Assembly (NCBI RefSeq): GCF_023370775.1
Contig: NZ_JAMCCQ010000001.1
Coordinates: 1-64,000 of the forward strand
Length of the DNA stretch: 64,000 bases
Source of the DNA: Marivita sp. GX14005
GTDB lineage: Bacteria > Pseudomonadota > Alphaproteobacteria > Rhodobacterales > Rhodobacteraceae
Reading direction: 5' to 3'
The translations under genes and the position numbers were made by a program. The notes beneath the pieces were generated by a model, which saw only the letters and a program-made list of their open reading frames with translations, was not told the origin of the DNA and did no database searches. This document shows, piece after piece, positions 39,227 through 48,600 of the stretch. Numbering within the stretch: the first letter of the stretch is position 1; the number at the start of each line of letters is the position of its first letter.

Positions 39227-40465
39227 ATGCCCGTTCTCGTGATGAAATTCGGCGGAACCTCCGTCGCCACGCTCGACCGGATCAGGCGCGCGGCCAAGCG
39301 CGTCGGGGTGGAAGTCTCCAAGGGCTATGACGTGATCGTCATCGTTTCGGCCATGTCGGGCGAGACGAACAAGCTCGTCGGATATGTCGAGGAAACCTCC
39401 CCGCTTTTCGATGCGCGCGAATATGATGCGGTGGTCGCTTCGGGCGAAAACGTCACCGCCGGGCTGATGGCGCTGACCTTGCAGGAAATGGATGTGCCGG
39501 CGCGCAGCTGGCAAGGCTGGCAGGTGCCGGTCAAGACGACCTCCGCCCATTCCGCCGCGCGGATCGAGGATATCCCGACAGACAACATTCGCCAGAAATT
39601 CGGGGAAGGCATGAAGGTCGCCGTCGTCGCCGGGTTTCAGGGGATCAGCCCGGAGGGCCGGATCACCACGCTGGGCCGGGGCGGCTCGGATACAACCGCC
39701 GTCGCCTTCGCCGCTGCCTTCGGTGCCGAGCGCTGCGACATCTATACCGACGTGGACGGCGTCTATACCACCGATCCGCGCATCTGCGAAAAGGCGCGCA
39801 AGCTCGACCGGATCGCCTTCGAGGAAATGCTGGAGTTGGCATCGCTCGGTGCGAAGGTGCTGCAGACCCGTTCGGTCGAACTGGCAATGCGCTACAAGGT
39901 CAGGCTGCGCGTCGTGAGCAGCTTCGAGGAACAATCGGACGACGCAGGAACGCTGGTCTGCGCCGAGGAGGATATCATGGAAAGCAATGTTGTAGCAGGC
40001 GTGGCCTATTCGCGCGATGAGGCAAAGATGACGCTGGTGTCGGTCGCTGACCGCCCCGGCATCGCGGCGGCGATCTTCATGCCGCTCTCCGAGGCGGGGG
40101 TGAACGTCGACATGATCGTTCAGAACATCTCCGAGGAGGGGCGGACGGACATGACGTTTTCCTGCCCCACCAATCAGGTGCAGCGCGCGGAAAAGGCGCT
40201 CGCCGAAGCGAAAACCCGAGGCGACATCAACTTTCACGATCTGGTCGCGGATACCGCCGTGGCCAAGATCTCCGTGGTCGGCATCGGGATGCGCAGCCAT
40301 ACCGGCGTTGCCGCCAAGATGTTCAAGGTGCTCTCGGACGAGGGGATCAACATCAAGGTCATCACAACTTCCGAGATAAAGATTTCTGTTCTGATCGACC
40401 GGAAATACATGGAACTCGCTGTTCAGGCGCTGCATGATGCCTTCGAGCTGGAAAAGACCGGCTGA
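39227..40465 (+). CDS. lysC: Aspartate kinase LysC
   Basis: First enzyme of the aspartate-family amino acid pathway. MKFGGTSVATLDRI at the N-terminus is the kinase signature, GRGGSDTTAVAFAAA and the DVDGVYTTDPRICEKARKLDRI segment follow, and two ACT domains occupy about residues 260-412 and carry feedback regulation. The start MPVLVMKFGG with ribosome site GGGGAGG is preferred over a start 20 codons upstream. Length is 412 aa. Confidence 0.95.
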   Translation: MPVLVMKFGGTSVATLDRIRRAAKRVGVEVSKGYDVIVIVSAMSGETNKLVGYVEETSPLFDAREYDAVVASGENVTAGLMALTLQEMDVPARSWQGWQVPVKTTSAHSAARIEDIPTDNIRQKFGEGMKVAVVAGFQGISPEGRITTLGRGGSDTTAVAFAAAFGAERCDIYTDVDGVYTTDPRICEKARKLDRIAFEEMLELASLGAKVLQTRSVELAMRYKVRLRVVSSFEEQSDDAGTLVCAEEDIMESNVVAGVAYSRDEAKMTLVSVADRPGIAAAIFMPLSEAGVNVDMIVQNISEEGRTDMTFSCPTNQVQRAEKALAEAKTRGDINFHDLVADTAVAKISVVGIGMRSHTGVAAKMFKVLSDEGINIKVITTSEIKISVLIDRKYMELAVQALHDAFELEKTG

Positions 40466-40513
40466 TCGCCGCGCGATACCGGCGAGCAGCGGCGAAGCGG
40501 CAAGGGGCGGCGC

Positions 40514-42754
40514 ATGATCGAGCGTGTGGAAAGCGAGAGCCGGAAGCTGCTTGGGCGGCTGCGCGACACGATGGCCGAAAAGGCCGCCGGGCAGGAACGG
40601 CTCGACAAGATTACCCACCTGACCGCCGATTCCATCGGCACCGAAGTCTGTTCGATCTACCTTTTCCGCGATGACGACACGCTGGAGCTTTGCGCCACCG
40701 AAGGGCTCAATCCCGAGGCGGTGCATCAGACCCGCATGAAGATGGGCGAAGGTCTGGTGGGTCGTGTCGCGCGCACCGGCAAGATCATCAACACCGCCGA
40801 CGCCCCCGCGACACGGGGCTTCCGCTACATGGCCGAAACGGGCGAGGAGCTTTATTCCAGCTTTCTCGGCGTGCCGATCCAGCGATTGGGCGAAAAGCTC
40901 GGCGTTCTCGTGGTGCAGTCCAAGGATGCCCGCAAGTTCAGCGCAGATGAGGTCTATGCACTCGAGGTGGTCGCGATGGTTCTGGCCGAGATGACGGAAC
41001 TGGGCGCCTTTGTCGGCGAAGGCGCGGCGCTGCGCGCGCGGCATACCGAACCGGTCCTGCTGCGCGGCATTACCGGGCAGGAAGGCAGTGCAGAAGGCCA
41101 TGTCTGGCTGCACGAACCGCGCGTCGTCGTGACCAATCTGGTGGCCGACGATCCGGCTACCGAACGCGCCCGCCTGATAGAGGCGGTCGAGGCGCTACGC
41201 ATCAGCGTCGATCAACTGCTCTCCGGCGCGGTCGAGGATGCCGAGCAGGTGCAGGTGCTCGAAGCCTACCGGATGTTCGCCAACTCGAAAGGCTGGCTGC
41301 GGCGGATGGAGGAGAATATCGATCGCGGGCTGAGCGCGGAGGCCGCCGTCGAGAAGGAACAATCGGATGTGCGCGCGCGGATGATGCAGGCCAATGACCT
41401 TTACCTGCGCGAAAGGTTGCAGGATCTCGATGACCTGAGCAATCGCCTGCTGCGCATCCTGACCGGCCAGGGGATGCAGACCGGCGCCGAGCTGCCCGAA
41501 AACCCGATCCTCGTGGCGCGCAATATCGGGCCGGGCGAGCTTCTGGAATACGGCCGTTCGCTGCGCGGAATCGTGCTGGAGGAAGGCGCGGTCGGCAGCC
41601 ACGCCGCCATCGTCGCGCGCGCGCTCGCCATTCCGCTGGTCATCGGCACAAAACGCATCCAGATCGAGGCGCTGAACGGCGATCACATCATGGTCGACGG
41701 CGATCAGGGCGTTGTTCATCTGCGCCCCGACGATACCGTCGTCACCGCCTTTCGCGACAAGATGGCGATGCAGGCGAAAGCGCAGGAGCGCTACGCCTCG
41801 ATCCGGGACAAGCCCGCCGTCACGCTTTGCGGCACGCGGATCCGGCTCGACATGAATGCCGGGCTGATGGCCGATCTTCCCTCGCTCGAAAGCTCGGGCG
41901 CCGAGGGTGTGGGGCTTTTCCGCACCGAGCTGCAATTTCTTGTGCGCAACAAGATGCCAAGACGCACCGAGCTCGTCGATATCTATGCCCGCGTGATCGA
42001 TGCCGCGAGGGGCCGTCGTGTGGTCTTTCGCACGCTTGATATCGGTTCGGACAAGGTGCTGCCCTACATGGCGCCGCAGGACGAACCCAATCCCGCGCTC
42101 GGCTGGCGCGCGATCCGCGTCGGGCTCGACAAGCCGGGCGTCATGCGGATGCAGTTGCAGGCGCTTCTGCGCGCCGCGAACGGCCGGCCGCTGACGATCA
42201 TGTTCCCTTTCGTTGCGCAGTTCGCTGAGTACGACGCGGCGCGCAACGAGGTGCACAAGGCCATCGCCCGCGAGGAACGGTTGGGTCATGTCCTGCCCGA
42301 ACGCCTGGAAATCGGCGCCATGCTGGAGACGCCCTCGCTCGCCTTCGCCAGCAAGCGCTTTTTCGAGGAAGTCGAGTTTCTGTCCATCGGCGGCAACGAT
42401 CTCAAGCAGTTCTTCTTTGCCGCCGATCGCGAGAACGAACGCGTCCGGCGCCGTTACGACACGCTCAATGTCAGCTTTCTGAGCTTCCTGCAGGATATCG
42501 TCACGCGCTGCGCGGCCACGAACACGCCCCTGTCCTTCTGCGGTGAAGATGCCGGGCGACCTGTCGAAGCGCTGTGCCTGGCGGCCATCGGTCTGCGGTC
42601 GCTCTCGATGCGTCCGGCCTCCATCGGCCCGGTCAAACACCTGCTCCGGCGCTGCGACCTGACCGAAGTGCGCCGCATCATCGAAACCGCGAAAGACGCC
42701 GGCGAGCAAACCGTGCGACCCGCAGTCATGGAATATCTGCGCAGCCTGCCGTAG
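40514..42754 (+). CDS. ptsP: PTS-Ntr enzyme I, PtsP (GAF-EI)
   Basis: Length is 746 aa: an N-terminal GAF sensor domain (about residues 1-160, containing IGTEVCSIYLFRDDDTLELCATEGL), an EI N-terminal domain, the phosphohistidine region GSHAAIVARALAIPLV with the active His near residue 363, and the PEP-binding barrel (GVGLFRTELQFL, CGEDAGRP). In the nitrogen PTS it phosphorylates NPr from PEP and responds to glutamine through GAF. Neither npr nor ptsN is adjacent. Confidence 0.93.
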   Translation: MIERVESESRKLLGRLRDTMAEKAAGQERLDKITHLTADSIGTEVCSIYLFRDDDTLELCATEGLNPEAVHQTRMKMGEGLVGRVARTGKIINTADAPATRGFRYMAETGEELYSSFLGVPIQRLGEKLGVLVVQSKDARKFSADEVYALEVVAMVLAEMTELGAFVGEGAALRARHTEPVLLRGITGQEGSAEGHVWLHEPRVVVTNLVADDPATERARLIEAVEALRISVDQLLSGAVEDAEQVQVLEAYRMFANSKGWLRRMEENIDRGLSAEAAVEKEQSDVRARMMQANDLYLRERLQDLDDLSNRLLRILTGQGMQTGAELPENPILVARNIGPGELLEYGRSLRGIVLEEGAVGSHAAIVARALAIPLVIGTKRIQIEALNGDHIMVDGDQGVVHLRPDDTVVTAFRDKMAMQAKAQERYASIRDKPAVTLCGTRIRLDMNAGLMADLPSLESSGAEGVGLFRTELQFLVRNKMPRRTELVDIYARVIDAARGRRVVFRTLDIGSDKVLPYMAPQDEPNPALGWRAIRVGLDKPGVMRMQLQALLRAANGRPLTIMFPFVAQFAEYDAARNEVHKAIAREERLGHVLPERLEIGAMLETPSLAFASKRFFEEVEFLSIGGNDLKQFFFAADRENERVRRRYDTLNVSFLSFLQDIVTRCAATNTPLSFCGEDAGRPVEALCLAAIGLRSLSMRPASIGPVKHLLRRCDLTEVRRIIETAKDAGEQTVRPAVMEYLRSLP

Positions 42755-43131
42755 CAAAAGGCCGCCGCGGAGATGATCTCGCCCACAATCCGCAAGGTTC
42801 CGCCCCGAGCGCCGATCCCCTGCCCGGCGTAACTGATCGCACCTTGCGCGGTTGCGAAATCACCGCACATGGACCCAAACCCCGCCATGCGCGAGCCTGA
42901 CCTGCCCGCGAAGGCCATTCTGGCCTTGCCCATCGGATTTTCCGATGGTGGTTCACTGCGCTCGCACAAATGACGGCGCGGCGATCCGTGCCGGATCTCC
43001 AAAGGCTCGCCGCACCGCCATCCGCCCGAGCCGCATCCTTCACCGCGACCCGCTCCGATCTAGGCCCATTAACCTTAAGATTCGGTTACTTCGGCGAAGC
43101 GGCATCACCGCCGCAAACCCTCACTCCCCAC
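42755..43131. other. Intergenic region with two tandem hairpins, no gene seen
   Basis: No ORF with a credible start was found between ptsP and the tRNA-Cys promoter. It contains AAGGCCA-ttc-TGGCCTT (42911-42927) and, two bases later, CCATCGG-atttt-CCGATGG (42930-42948). Both are perfect 7-bp-stem hairpins. They may act as a terminator for ptsP or be part of a dispersed extragenic repeat; the adjacent stretch about 42950-42975 resembles repeat DNA seen between genes in related bacteria. Confidence 0.35.
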
Positions 43132-43160
43132 TTGCGATCCCCCGCGCCTTGGTCTAAATC
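43132..43160 (+). promoter_or_regulatory. Promoter of tRNA-Cys
   Basis: TTGCGA (43132-43137), a 17-bp spacer and TAAATC (43155-43160). Transcription would start near 43167, 13 bp before the tRNA. Confidence 0.55.
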
Positions 43161-43179
43161 CAATCCACCACAACGGTCC

Positions 43180-43253
43180 GGCGAGTTGGCGGAGTGGTGA
43201 CGCAGCGGATTGCAAATCCGTGTACACCGGTTCGATTCCGGTACTCGCCTCCA
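43180..43253 (+). tRNA. tRNA-Cys(GCA), island integration target
   Basis: A 74-nt cloverleaf with encoded CCA. The acceptor stem GGCGAGT pairs perfectly with ACTCGCC, discriminator T; the anticodon stem-loop is GCGGA-TTGCAAA-TCCGT with anticodon GCA; the T-arm is ACCGG-TTCGATT-CCGGT. The tyrosine recombinase gene starts its 3' end just 62 bp beyond the CCA, which marks this tRNA as the attachment target. Confidence 0.96.
43228..43253. other. Presumed attL at the tRNA-Cys 3' end
   Basis: Integrases encoded beside a tRNA usually recombine within the T-arm/acceptor 3' part, leaving that segment duplicated at the other island end. No second copy of this 3' segment was found in the rest of the window, so the exact core cannot be set and attR is probably beyond 64000. 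Boundaries are inferred. Confidence 0.45.
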
Positions 43254-43315
43254 TTTAATTTCAAGCACTTGCGCCATTGTCGCCTCCTTTTGAGATCGAC
43301 CGTTTACAGGTCGGT

Positions 43316-44401
43316 TTACAGTTTTGTTCCATTTTCGGTCTTCTGGGCGGCTTCCAGCGCCCGTTTGACGCGGTCGGTTTCGTCCTCGGAAATCACCGCA
43401 TAATGCTCGATCACCTGGCTCGCGTAGCGAATGCTCCAGCCCATGTACGACGCGATGTCATTCAGCCCAAGTCCGGCCTCCAGAAGTCGCGTCGCTGCCG
43501 TGCCCCTCGCGTCGTAAAGCCGAAGGTCGAACCCCTTGGCGTCCGGTGCCAACTCTGGAATGCGATTGCGCCACCGGCTCACCGCCTTTGAAGCGCTTTC
43601 AGCGTCGAGCTTCTGCCCCTTGTCCCCCACGAGAATGAGCATCCGGTCGGGCGGCGTCGCATCCAGAAGTGCCCCGAGCTTCTGGGACACAGGAATCGTC
43701 GCGATCTTACTGCGCTTGTTTGTGCGCACCCGTAGCCTGCGGCCATGCCGCGTCTTGCGGATATGCCCACGGTTGAGGCCCGCCAAATCACCGGGTCGCA
43801 ACCCTGTTTCACAGGCGCAAATCAGAATGCGGCGGGCATATTCCGGAGCAGCTTGGCAGAAAAGATCAACATCGGCAGGAGTCCAGACGATCTCAGCCCG
43901 GTCAGACTCATAGACCTTTGGCAGCTTGTGACAGAAGTGGCGACTGATCTTGCCGTTGTCCTCGGCCCAGTTCAGGAAACGTGTGACCACCGTCCCGCAA
44001 TAGTCGAACTGCTTGGGGGAGTGCGCCCATTGTTGCCGCCAGTCAGATACCTCTCCGCGCGATTCTGGCTCGGCGAACATGGCAAATGGATCTTCCGCAA
44101 ACTCCTCCTGAAATCGCAGCATCCATTTCTTGTAGTCGCTCTGCGTGCGGGGTTTCGTTTTTAGGAACTCAGCGGAGTCCAGAAACTGGTCCACAACCGA
44201 CTTCGTCAGCAAGCGCGGCTCAGCCAATCGAGTTGAACAGGCCGCAAAAGCAGAAATGTATTCAGGACTATGCTTCGAAAAGTTCAAGTCGCTTGACCAG
44301 AAACAAGGGCCGCCACGCCAAGCATAGTGGCGCTCCCGATACAGCCCGCTCACAAGCTTTCTTCTGACACGATGGACACCTTTCAGCTCAACCTTGACCA
44401 C
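43316..44401 (-). CDS. Tyrosine recombinase / integrase
   Basis: Length is 361 aa: an N-terminal DNA-binding part, a SAM-like core-binding domain (about residues 65-165) and a C-terminal catalytic domain. Catalytic residues visible are Arg202 (ETGLRPGD), a Lys near 229 (TNKRSK), Arg299 (YDARGTAAT) and the nucleophile Tyr334 (IEHYAVI). The usual HxxR histidine is replaced by Tyr296, a variation seen in some phage-type integrases. Transcription runs toward the tRNA. Its start overlaps the preceding small gene by 14 bp. Confidence 0.9.
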   Translation of the reverse strand: MVKVELKGVHRVRRKLVSGLYRERHYAWRGGPCFWSSDLNFSKHSPEYISAFAACSTRLAEPRLLTKSVVDQFLDSAEFLKTKPRTQSDYKKWMLRFQEEFAEDPFAMFAEPESRGEVSDWRQQWAHSPKQFDYCGTVVTRFLNWAEDNGKISRHFCHKLPKVYESDRAEIVWTPADVDLFCQAAPEYARRILICACETGLRPGDLAGLNRGHIRKTRHGRRLRVRTNKRSKIATIPVSQKLGALLDATPPDRMLILVGDKGQKLDAESASKAVSRWRNRIPELAPDAKGFDLRLYDARGTAATRLLEAGLGLNDIASYMGWSIRYASQVIEHYAVISEDETDRVKRALEAAQKTENGTKL

Positions 44402-44633
44402 GGCGCGCTCTCCTCATCTCAACGAATGACGTCGTGGGGCTGTCAGTGGCATCCGAGGCTATCAGCCCTTGAGCTTCATCTAAACGGCGGCGGACCAACA
44501 CCTCGACGTAGTAGCCTCGACGCCCCGGAACAGGGGTGATCCGCAGCTTAGCGCACCACGATCTGAATGCATCATTCGCTGCCGAATACCCAAGCGACTG
44601 GGCCAACTCATCGGAACTTACGAGCCGGATCAT
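44388..44633 (-). CDS. Small HTH/excisionase-like protein upstream of integrase
   Basis: Length is 81 aa, starting MIRLVSSDELAQSLGYSAAN. The segment VSSDELAQSLGYSAANDAFRSWCAKLRITPVPGRRGYYV resembles an AlpA/excisionase-type winged HTH. It overlaps the next upstream gene by 4 bp (ATGA) and the integrase by 14 bp, so the three are one translationally coupled unit. A directionality-factor role is likely but inferred from size and position. Confidence 0.6.
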   Translation of the reverse strand: MIRLVSSDELAQSLGYSAANDAFRSWCAKLRITPVPGRRGYYVEVLVRRRLDEAQGLIASDATDSPTTSFVEMRRARRGQG

Positions 44634-44878
44634 TTCGCTGTTCCCCGACGACTGGCCAGCCGGTCGAGGTCCACCGGGGCTGGCTGGCCGGATGCTTCTC
44701 GTAACAGAATTTCGTCCATCTGATCGGGCGTGATGATCATCGCGCTCCCGATCGAAAAATACTGCCCATGCGCTTTCGCCCGTGAGCGCAACGTGCGCGG
44801 CGACAGGTGGAAACCTCTGATTTCCAGCCGCTTAGACCACTCATCAGGGGTCCGGCCCATCTCAAGAATTTTCGACAT
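44630..44878 (-). CDS. Small putative DNA-binding protein, first gene of integrase operon
   Basis: Length is 82 aa from MSKILEMGRTPDEWSKRLEI, where AAGGAGGT gives a very strong ribosome site. The sequence RTPDEWSKRLEIRGFHLSPRTLRSRAKAHGQYFSIGSAMIITPDQMDEILL fits a MerR/excisionase-like HTH with a small wing. It is divergent from the XRE-type regulator at 44994 and has a palindromic operator in between. Function is inferred. Confidence 0.6.
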   Translation of the reverse strand: MSKILEMGRTPDEWSKRLEIRGFHLSPRTLRSRAKAHGQYFSIGSAMIITPDQMDEILLREASGQPAPVDLDRLASRRGTAK

Positions 44879-44954
44879 CTCAACGACCTCCTTCGGACAT
44901 TGAGCGCAAAGCAGCAGAAGATCACAAGCGATTGTTTTTAATACTTTTAAAATA

Positions 44955-44968
44955 CGCACATCTGTGCG
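44955..44968. promoter_or_regulatory. Palindromic operator between divergent regulator and integrase operon
   Basis: CGCACA-tc-TGTGCG is a perfect inverted repeat with a 2-bp centre, next to AT-rich promoter DNA (about 44935-44953). It lies in the gap between two divergent genes, one of which is a CI-like regulator, and is the natural binding site for that regulator. It also overlaps the farthest upstream possible start (44964) of the regulator, arguing for a later start. Confidence 0.6.
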
Positions 44969-44993
44969 CAATATGGCGATCAAAGGTAGCGCA

Positions 44994-45602
44994 ATGGCAT
45001 TTAAGAAGCACAGACTTACAAATGGAGAGATCGCCATGCGGCAACGCGAGGCTGACGAATCGCTTAAACGGGGGTGGTCTGCCCATGAACGCGCCGAGCG
45101 ATATCAACGAATGAAACCGCACCTCGCGCTTCGAAAGCTCCGCAAGTCACTCCGCGACGACGAAGGAAGGAGGCTCTCTCAGACCGGCATGGCTGAAATC
45201 CTTGGCCTTAGCCTGCGCGGCTACCAAAACTATGAATACGGTGAGAGGCCGATTCCGTCTGATATCCTCGCGAAGCTTAGGGCCCAATTCGATTTGCCCG
45301 CTCACTCGCTGCTCTCACACTACTTCGAAGCAAAGAGCTACGCAGAGCTGTGCCAGATTGTGGATGAAACGCTCGACCTGACCATGCACCTCGTCGCAGA
45401 ATACGGTCTGAACCTGAACGATGTGCGCCGCGTGCTGAAATGTGCCCTGAGCAAACGCGAACAGGAAAGAGAGCTGAACCAAGACCCGACAATGGGCCTA
45501 GACCAAGTCGATATCGTGCAATGCGTGAAGAAGGAAACCAGCTTCTTCGACGAACCCCTCACCGGCCGATATGAGGATTTCGAACCGAGCAAGCAGCGCT
45601 AG
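44994..45602 (+). CDS. XRE-family transcriptional regulator
   Basis: Length is 202 aa from ATG 44994, with AAAGG 7 bases before it; an ATG at 45036 with GGAGAG is an alternative. The central part RRLSQTGMAEILGLSLRGYQNYEYGERPIPSDILAKL is an XRE/CI-type helix-turn-helix (about residues 57-95). The rest is helical, with a C-terminal acidic tail. It is divergent from the integrase operon and probably represses it through the palindrome at 44955-44968. Confidence 0.8.
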   Translation: MAFKKHRLTNGEIAMRQREADESLKRGWSAHERAERYQRMKPHLALRKLRKSLRDDEGRRLSQTGMAEILGLSLRGYQNYEYGERPIPSDILAKLRAQFDLPAHSLLSHYFEAKSYAELCQIVDETLDLTMHLVAEYGLNLNDVRRVLKCALSKREQERELNQDPTMGLDQVDIVQCVKKETSFFDEPLTGRYEDFEPSKQR

Positions 45603-45659
45603 ACCACGAGGTCGGCGAACAGGCGATGCCCACGGCTCTTCCGCACACCTCCGCTGATA

Positions 45660-48600
45660 CTAACGCTTTTCTCGATGCCCAAGACTTCCCATGATGACCT
45701 CGATCTCATTCTGAAGATGCGATCCCCGATAGACGATGGAGGTCTCGTGTCGGGCGTACTGTCCCTTTCGATCGGCACTGAGCCAGTTGTATGAGCCGAT
45801 GCAGAGAAGGGAAGAGTCTGCAACGACGATCTTGCTGTGCAATTGGCGCACTTCGTGTACGCATACGCCAACATCATTGAGCACAGACTTCGTGACCTCC
45901 AACTGGCTTCGGCCTTGGCCGTCCAATTTCTGATTCAGCAGAGGGTCGGCAAACACGTCCACCTCGGCCCCGCGGGCCACAGCCTTGCGGAAGCCATCCA
46001 GCAGACCAGCACGTTTCATGGTTGATGCGATCACCCATGGGCTCACAATGGTCAACTGCCGCGCATCCGACGACAAAACATCGAGAAGAAATCTATCATG
46101 CTCGGCCGAGTCGCGCAGAGTCATCAAAGGCTGGTCAGCCGCTTGCAGATCGGCACGAGGCTGGGCTTCATAGTCAAGAGCCCGGCCAGCTGCTGAACAT
46201 AGATTGTCCGCCAGAATTCCACGAGGCGTCCCTTTCGCAGCTGCGGAAATGACATCCATGTCACCAAAGACCAAGAAACAATCTTTGGCGCGGGACACCG
46301 TCACGTTCAGCATGCTCGGTGACATATCGATAAACTGGCCGTCCGAATGCTTGGAGTAGACGGGAGAGAAGATCACGATGGGGCGCTCGGCTCCCTGCAA
46401 TGAATGGACCGTCCCGACTGTCATTCTGCTATCGAGACCACGTTCGGCACAGGCCGCTTTGATTTCTCGCACCTGACGGCCAAACGGCGTGACAACGCCA
46501 ACGATATCAGCGAGCCGTTTCCCGTATTGGTCTTCCAGTGATTTCTGATTTGAAGCGAGCCAGTCGGCAATCGTGGCCGCTTCCGTCGCATTTGCCCTGC
46601 TGCCGCCAAAACTCACCGCTCTGCCGTCTATGTGCAGATATCCCATGGCCGGGCGCTCGCCGTCATCCGGCGCGTTGCCACGTAAGGGCCGGAGTGCTCC
46701 GTTGTAGCAAAGCGTATTACTGAAACCGATTATCTCATCATAGCAGCGCCGATGCTCAAAGAGGTATAGGCCACGTTCCAAATCCGGATAGGGTTCATAA
46801 GGGCAAGCCTCTTGAGCTAGCCGCATCGCACTGCCATCCGTGCTGCGAATACCCCGGTTTGAGACGGCCACAAGATCAGCTTCCGAATATACATCGGGCA
46901 GAAGACCACAGCCTTGCAGATTGCCGATATCAACCGAGCTGGAGACTGACGATATAGGTTCGATCTGCTGCGTATCCCCGATTACCAGCGCGCGCTTCGC
47001 TAACGCGAAAGACGGTGCGGCCACCTCGGGCAGAACCTGCCCGGCTTCATCGACTATCAGAAGATCGATAAAGCCTAGCAAGTAACCTTCACCCTGTGGT
47101 CGCCAGAACTTCATTTTACCGGGCAGGCTGGCAAATGTGGATACGGCGCAAGGAGTCAGCATCATGCGGCGACGCCAGCGAGGCTCGACATCGCTCCGTG
47201 TAGTTTTCCAGTTATCTTCGACAATTGCTTCCAAATCCGCTTCCATTTCAAGAAGCCAGCGTCCTTCCCAATAATGACTGGCAAGTCGGAACAGTTGGAA
47301 CCGTGAGGTGACATCCGCAAGCTGGTCGAAGGTCAGTGCGTCGGTGATATGCGGTGGCGGTGCCCCGAGTTGATCAGTTGCTTCCTGCCATGCCTGATTT
47401 GCTGCCTTAAGATCGGCGTGCGCCGACCGAGCTTGTTCAAGCTTAGCTTGAGCAGAACGCGAGCGCTCAGCGGCGTTGCCTATATCGGCTCTCAATGCCG
47501 ATTCGATGTCAGAAACAGATGAATCATACCCAAAATCGAGCGTGCAGCCGACTTCCTGAAGCGCCATACGAGCCTTTGCAGCGCGTTTGCGCGCGACAGG
47601 GGGTAGGAAACTGAAGAGGGACAGAACGGAGGATTCACCGGCTTGATGCCGAGTCCAAGCCACATCCCATGCTTTACACTTATCGTGCTCAGCAGATATC
47701 CGTTTCGCGTCATCCTCGAACCGTGACAACGCAGTCTCAGGATTGTCCCCAAGAAGGCTCCGAACCTTCTCAGAAAGGGCAGCAAGGCGGACTCTGGCAT
47801 CGTCGATATCCGATAGTTTTGCGGCCTCGTGCACGATCAATTCGTGCAACCGAGAGACGATATCTTCCACGCCGGGGGTGTCGATCTCTGGAAACGCCCG
47901 ATGCCCGGCGTCGACATAGGCCGCCTTGGCGCGCTCAAAATAATCCTCGGTTTCAAGTTCGAGATAGAAGCGCTCGGTCTGGTAGCGCTTCGATGCGCCT
48001 TCATTTTCTTGCTTTTGAGAGGCCAAAAACATCCCATAGCTGTTTAAGTCTGGTAGCCAGCGCCCCGCAAATGGCCCTTCGCCTCTAGCGAAATCCTTGC
48101 CGAAAGCATCGATGATATTGGTTACTGCTTGGTTGTTGGTCGAGGCTGCCACAATGATGGGAGGCTCTGCTTTCTCCAGAGCGGCGCGCACCCAAGCATC
48201 TGCAATCGCCGAAAGTAGCATCGTCGTCTTGCCAGTCCCTGGCGGACCATTGACGGCCAGCACATCGCCAAGCTGCCCTGTTGAAAGATAGGAGAGAACC
48301 TGACGTTGATGATCCGCAAGCGGATACTGATCATTCGAGTGCCCCAAACGATTAATGAAGTTCGTCTCGGTTTCTTCCGAAAGTGCGATTGTCTTGGCAG
48401 GCGGGCAGGCAACTTTCTCCAAGAGTGGCGAAGAGGGCTTATGGCTCAACAATGTGTCGTAGAGTTTGATGATCTGGGCAATGGTGGCTGCCGCGTCACC
48501 GGCAACTTCCATAAAGCCAATACCCGCAGGCGCGTAGCCCGCACCTTTGGTAGGCCATCCGGGCGCGACGGCATCTACCATGCTACGGCAATGGTCGAGA

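Noticed and set aside
38093-41113. 1006-aa minus-strand open frame opposite waaA, DUF1178, lysC and ptsP
   Set aside because: It is antisense to four clear genes and shows no domain; such long frames are expected in high-GC DNA.
42454-43002. Minus-strand ORF in the gap after ptsP
   Set aside because: Half of it lies antisense to ptsP and the rest contains the hairpin repeat; no ribosome site.
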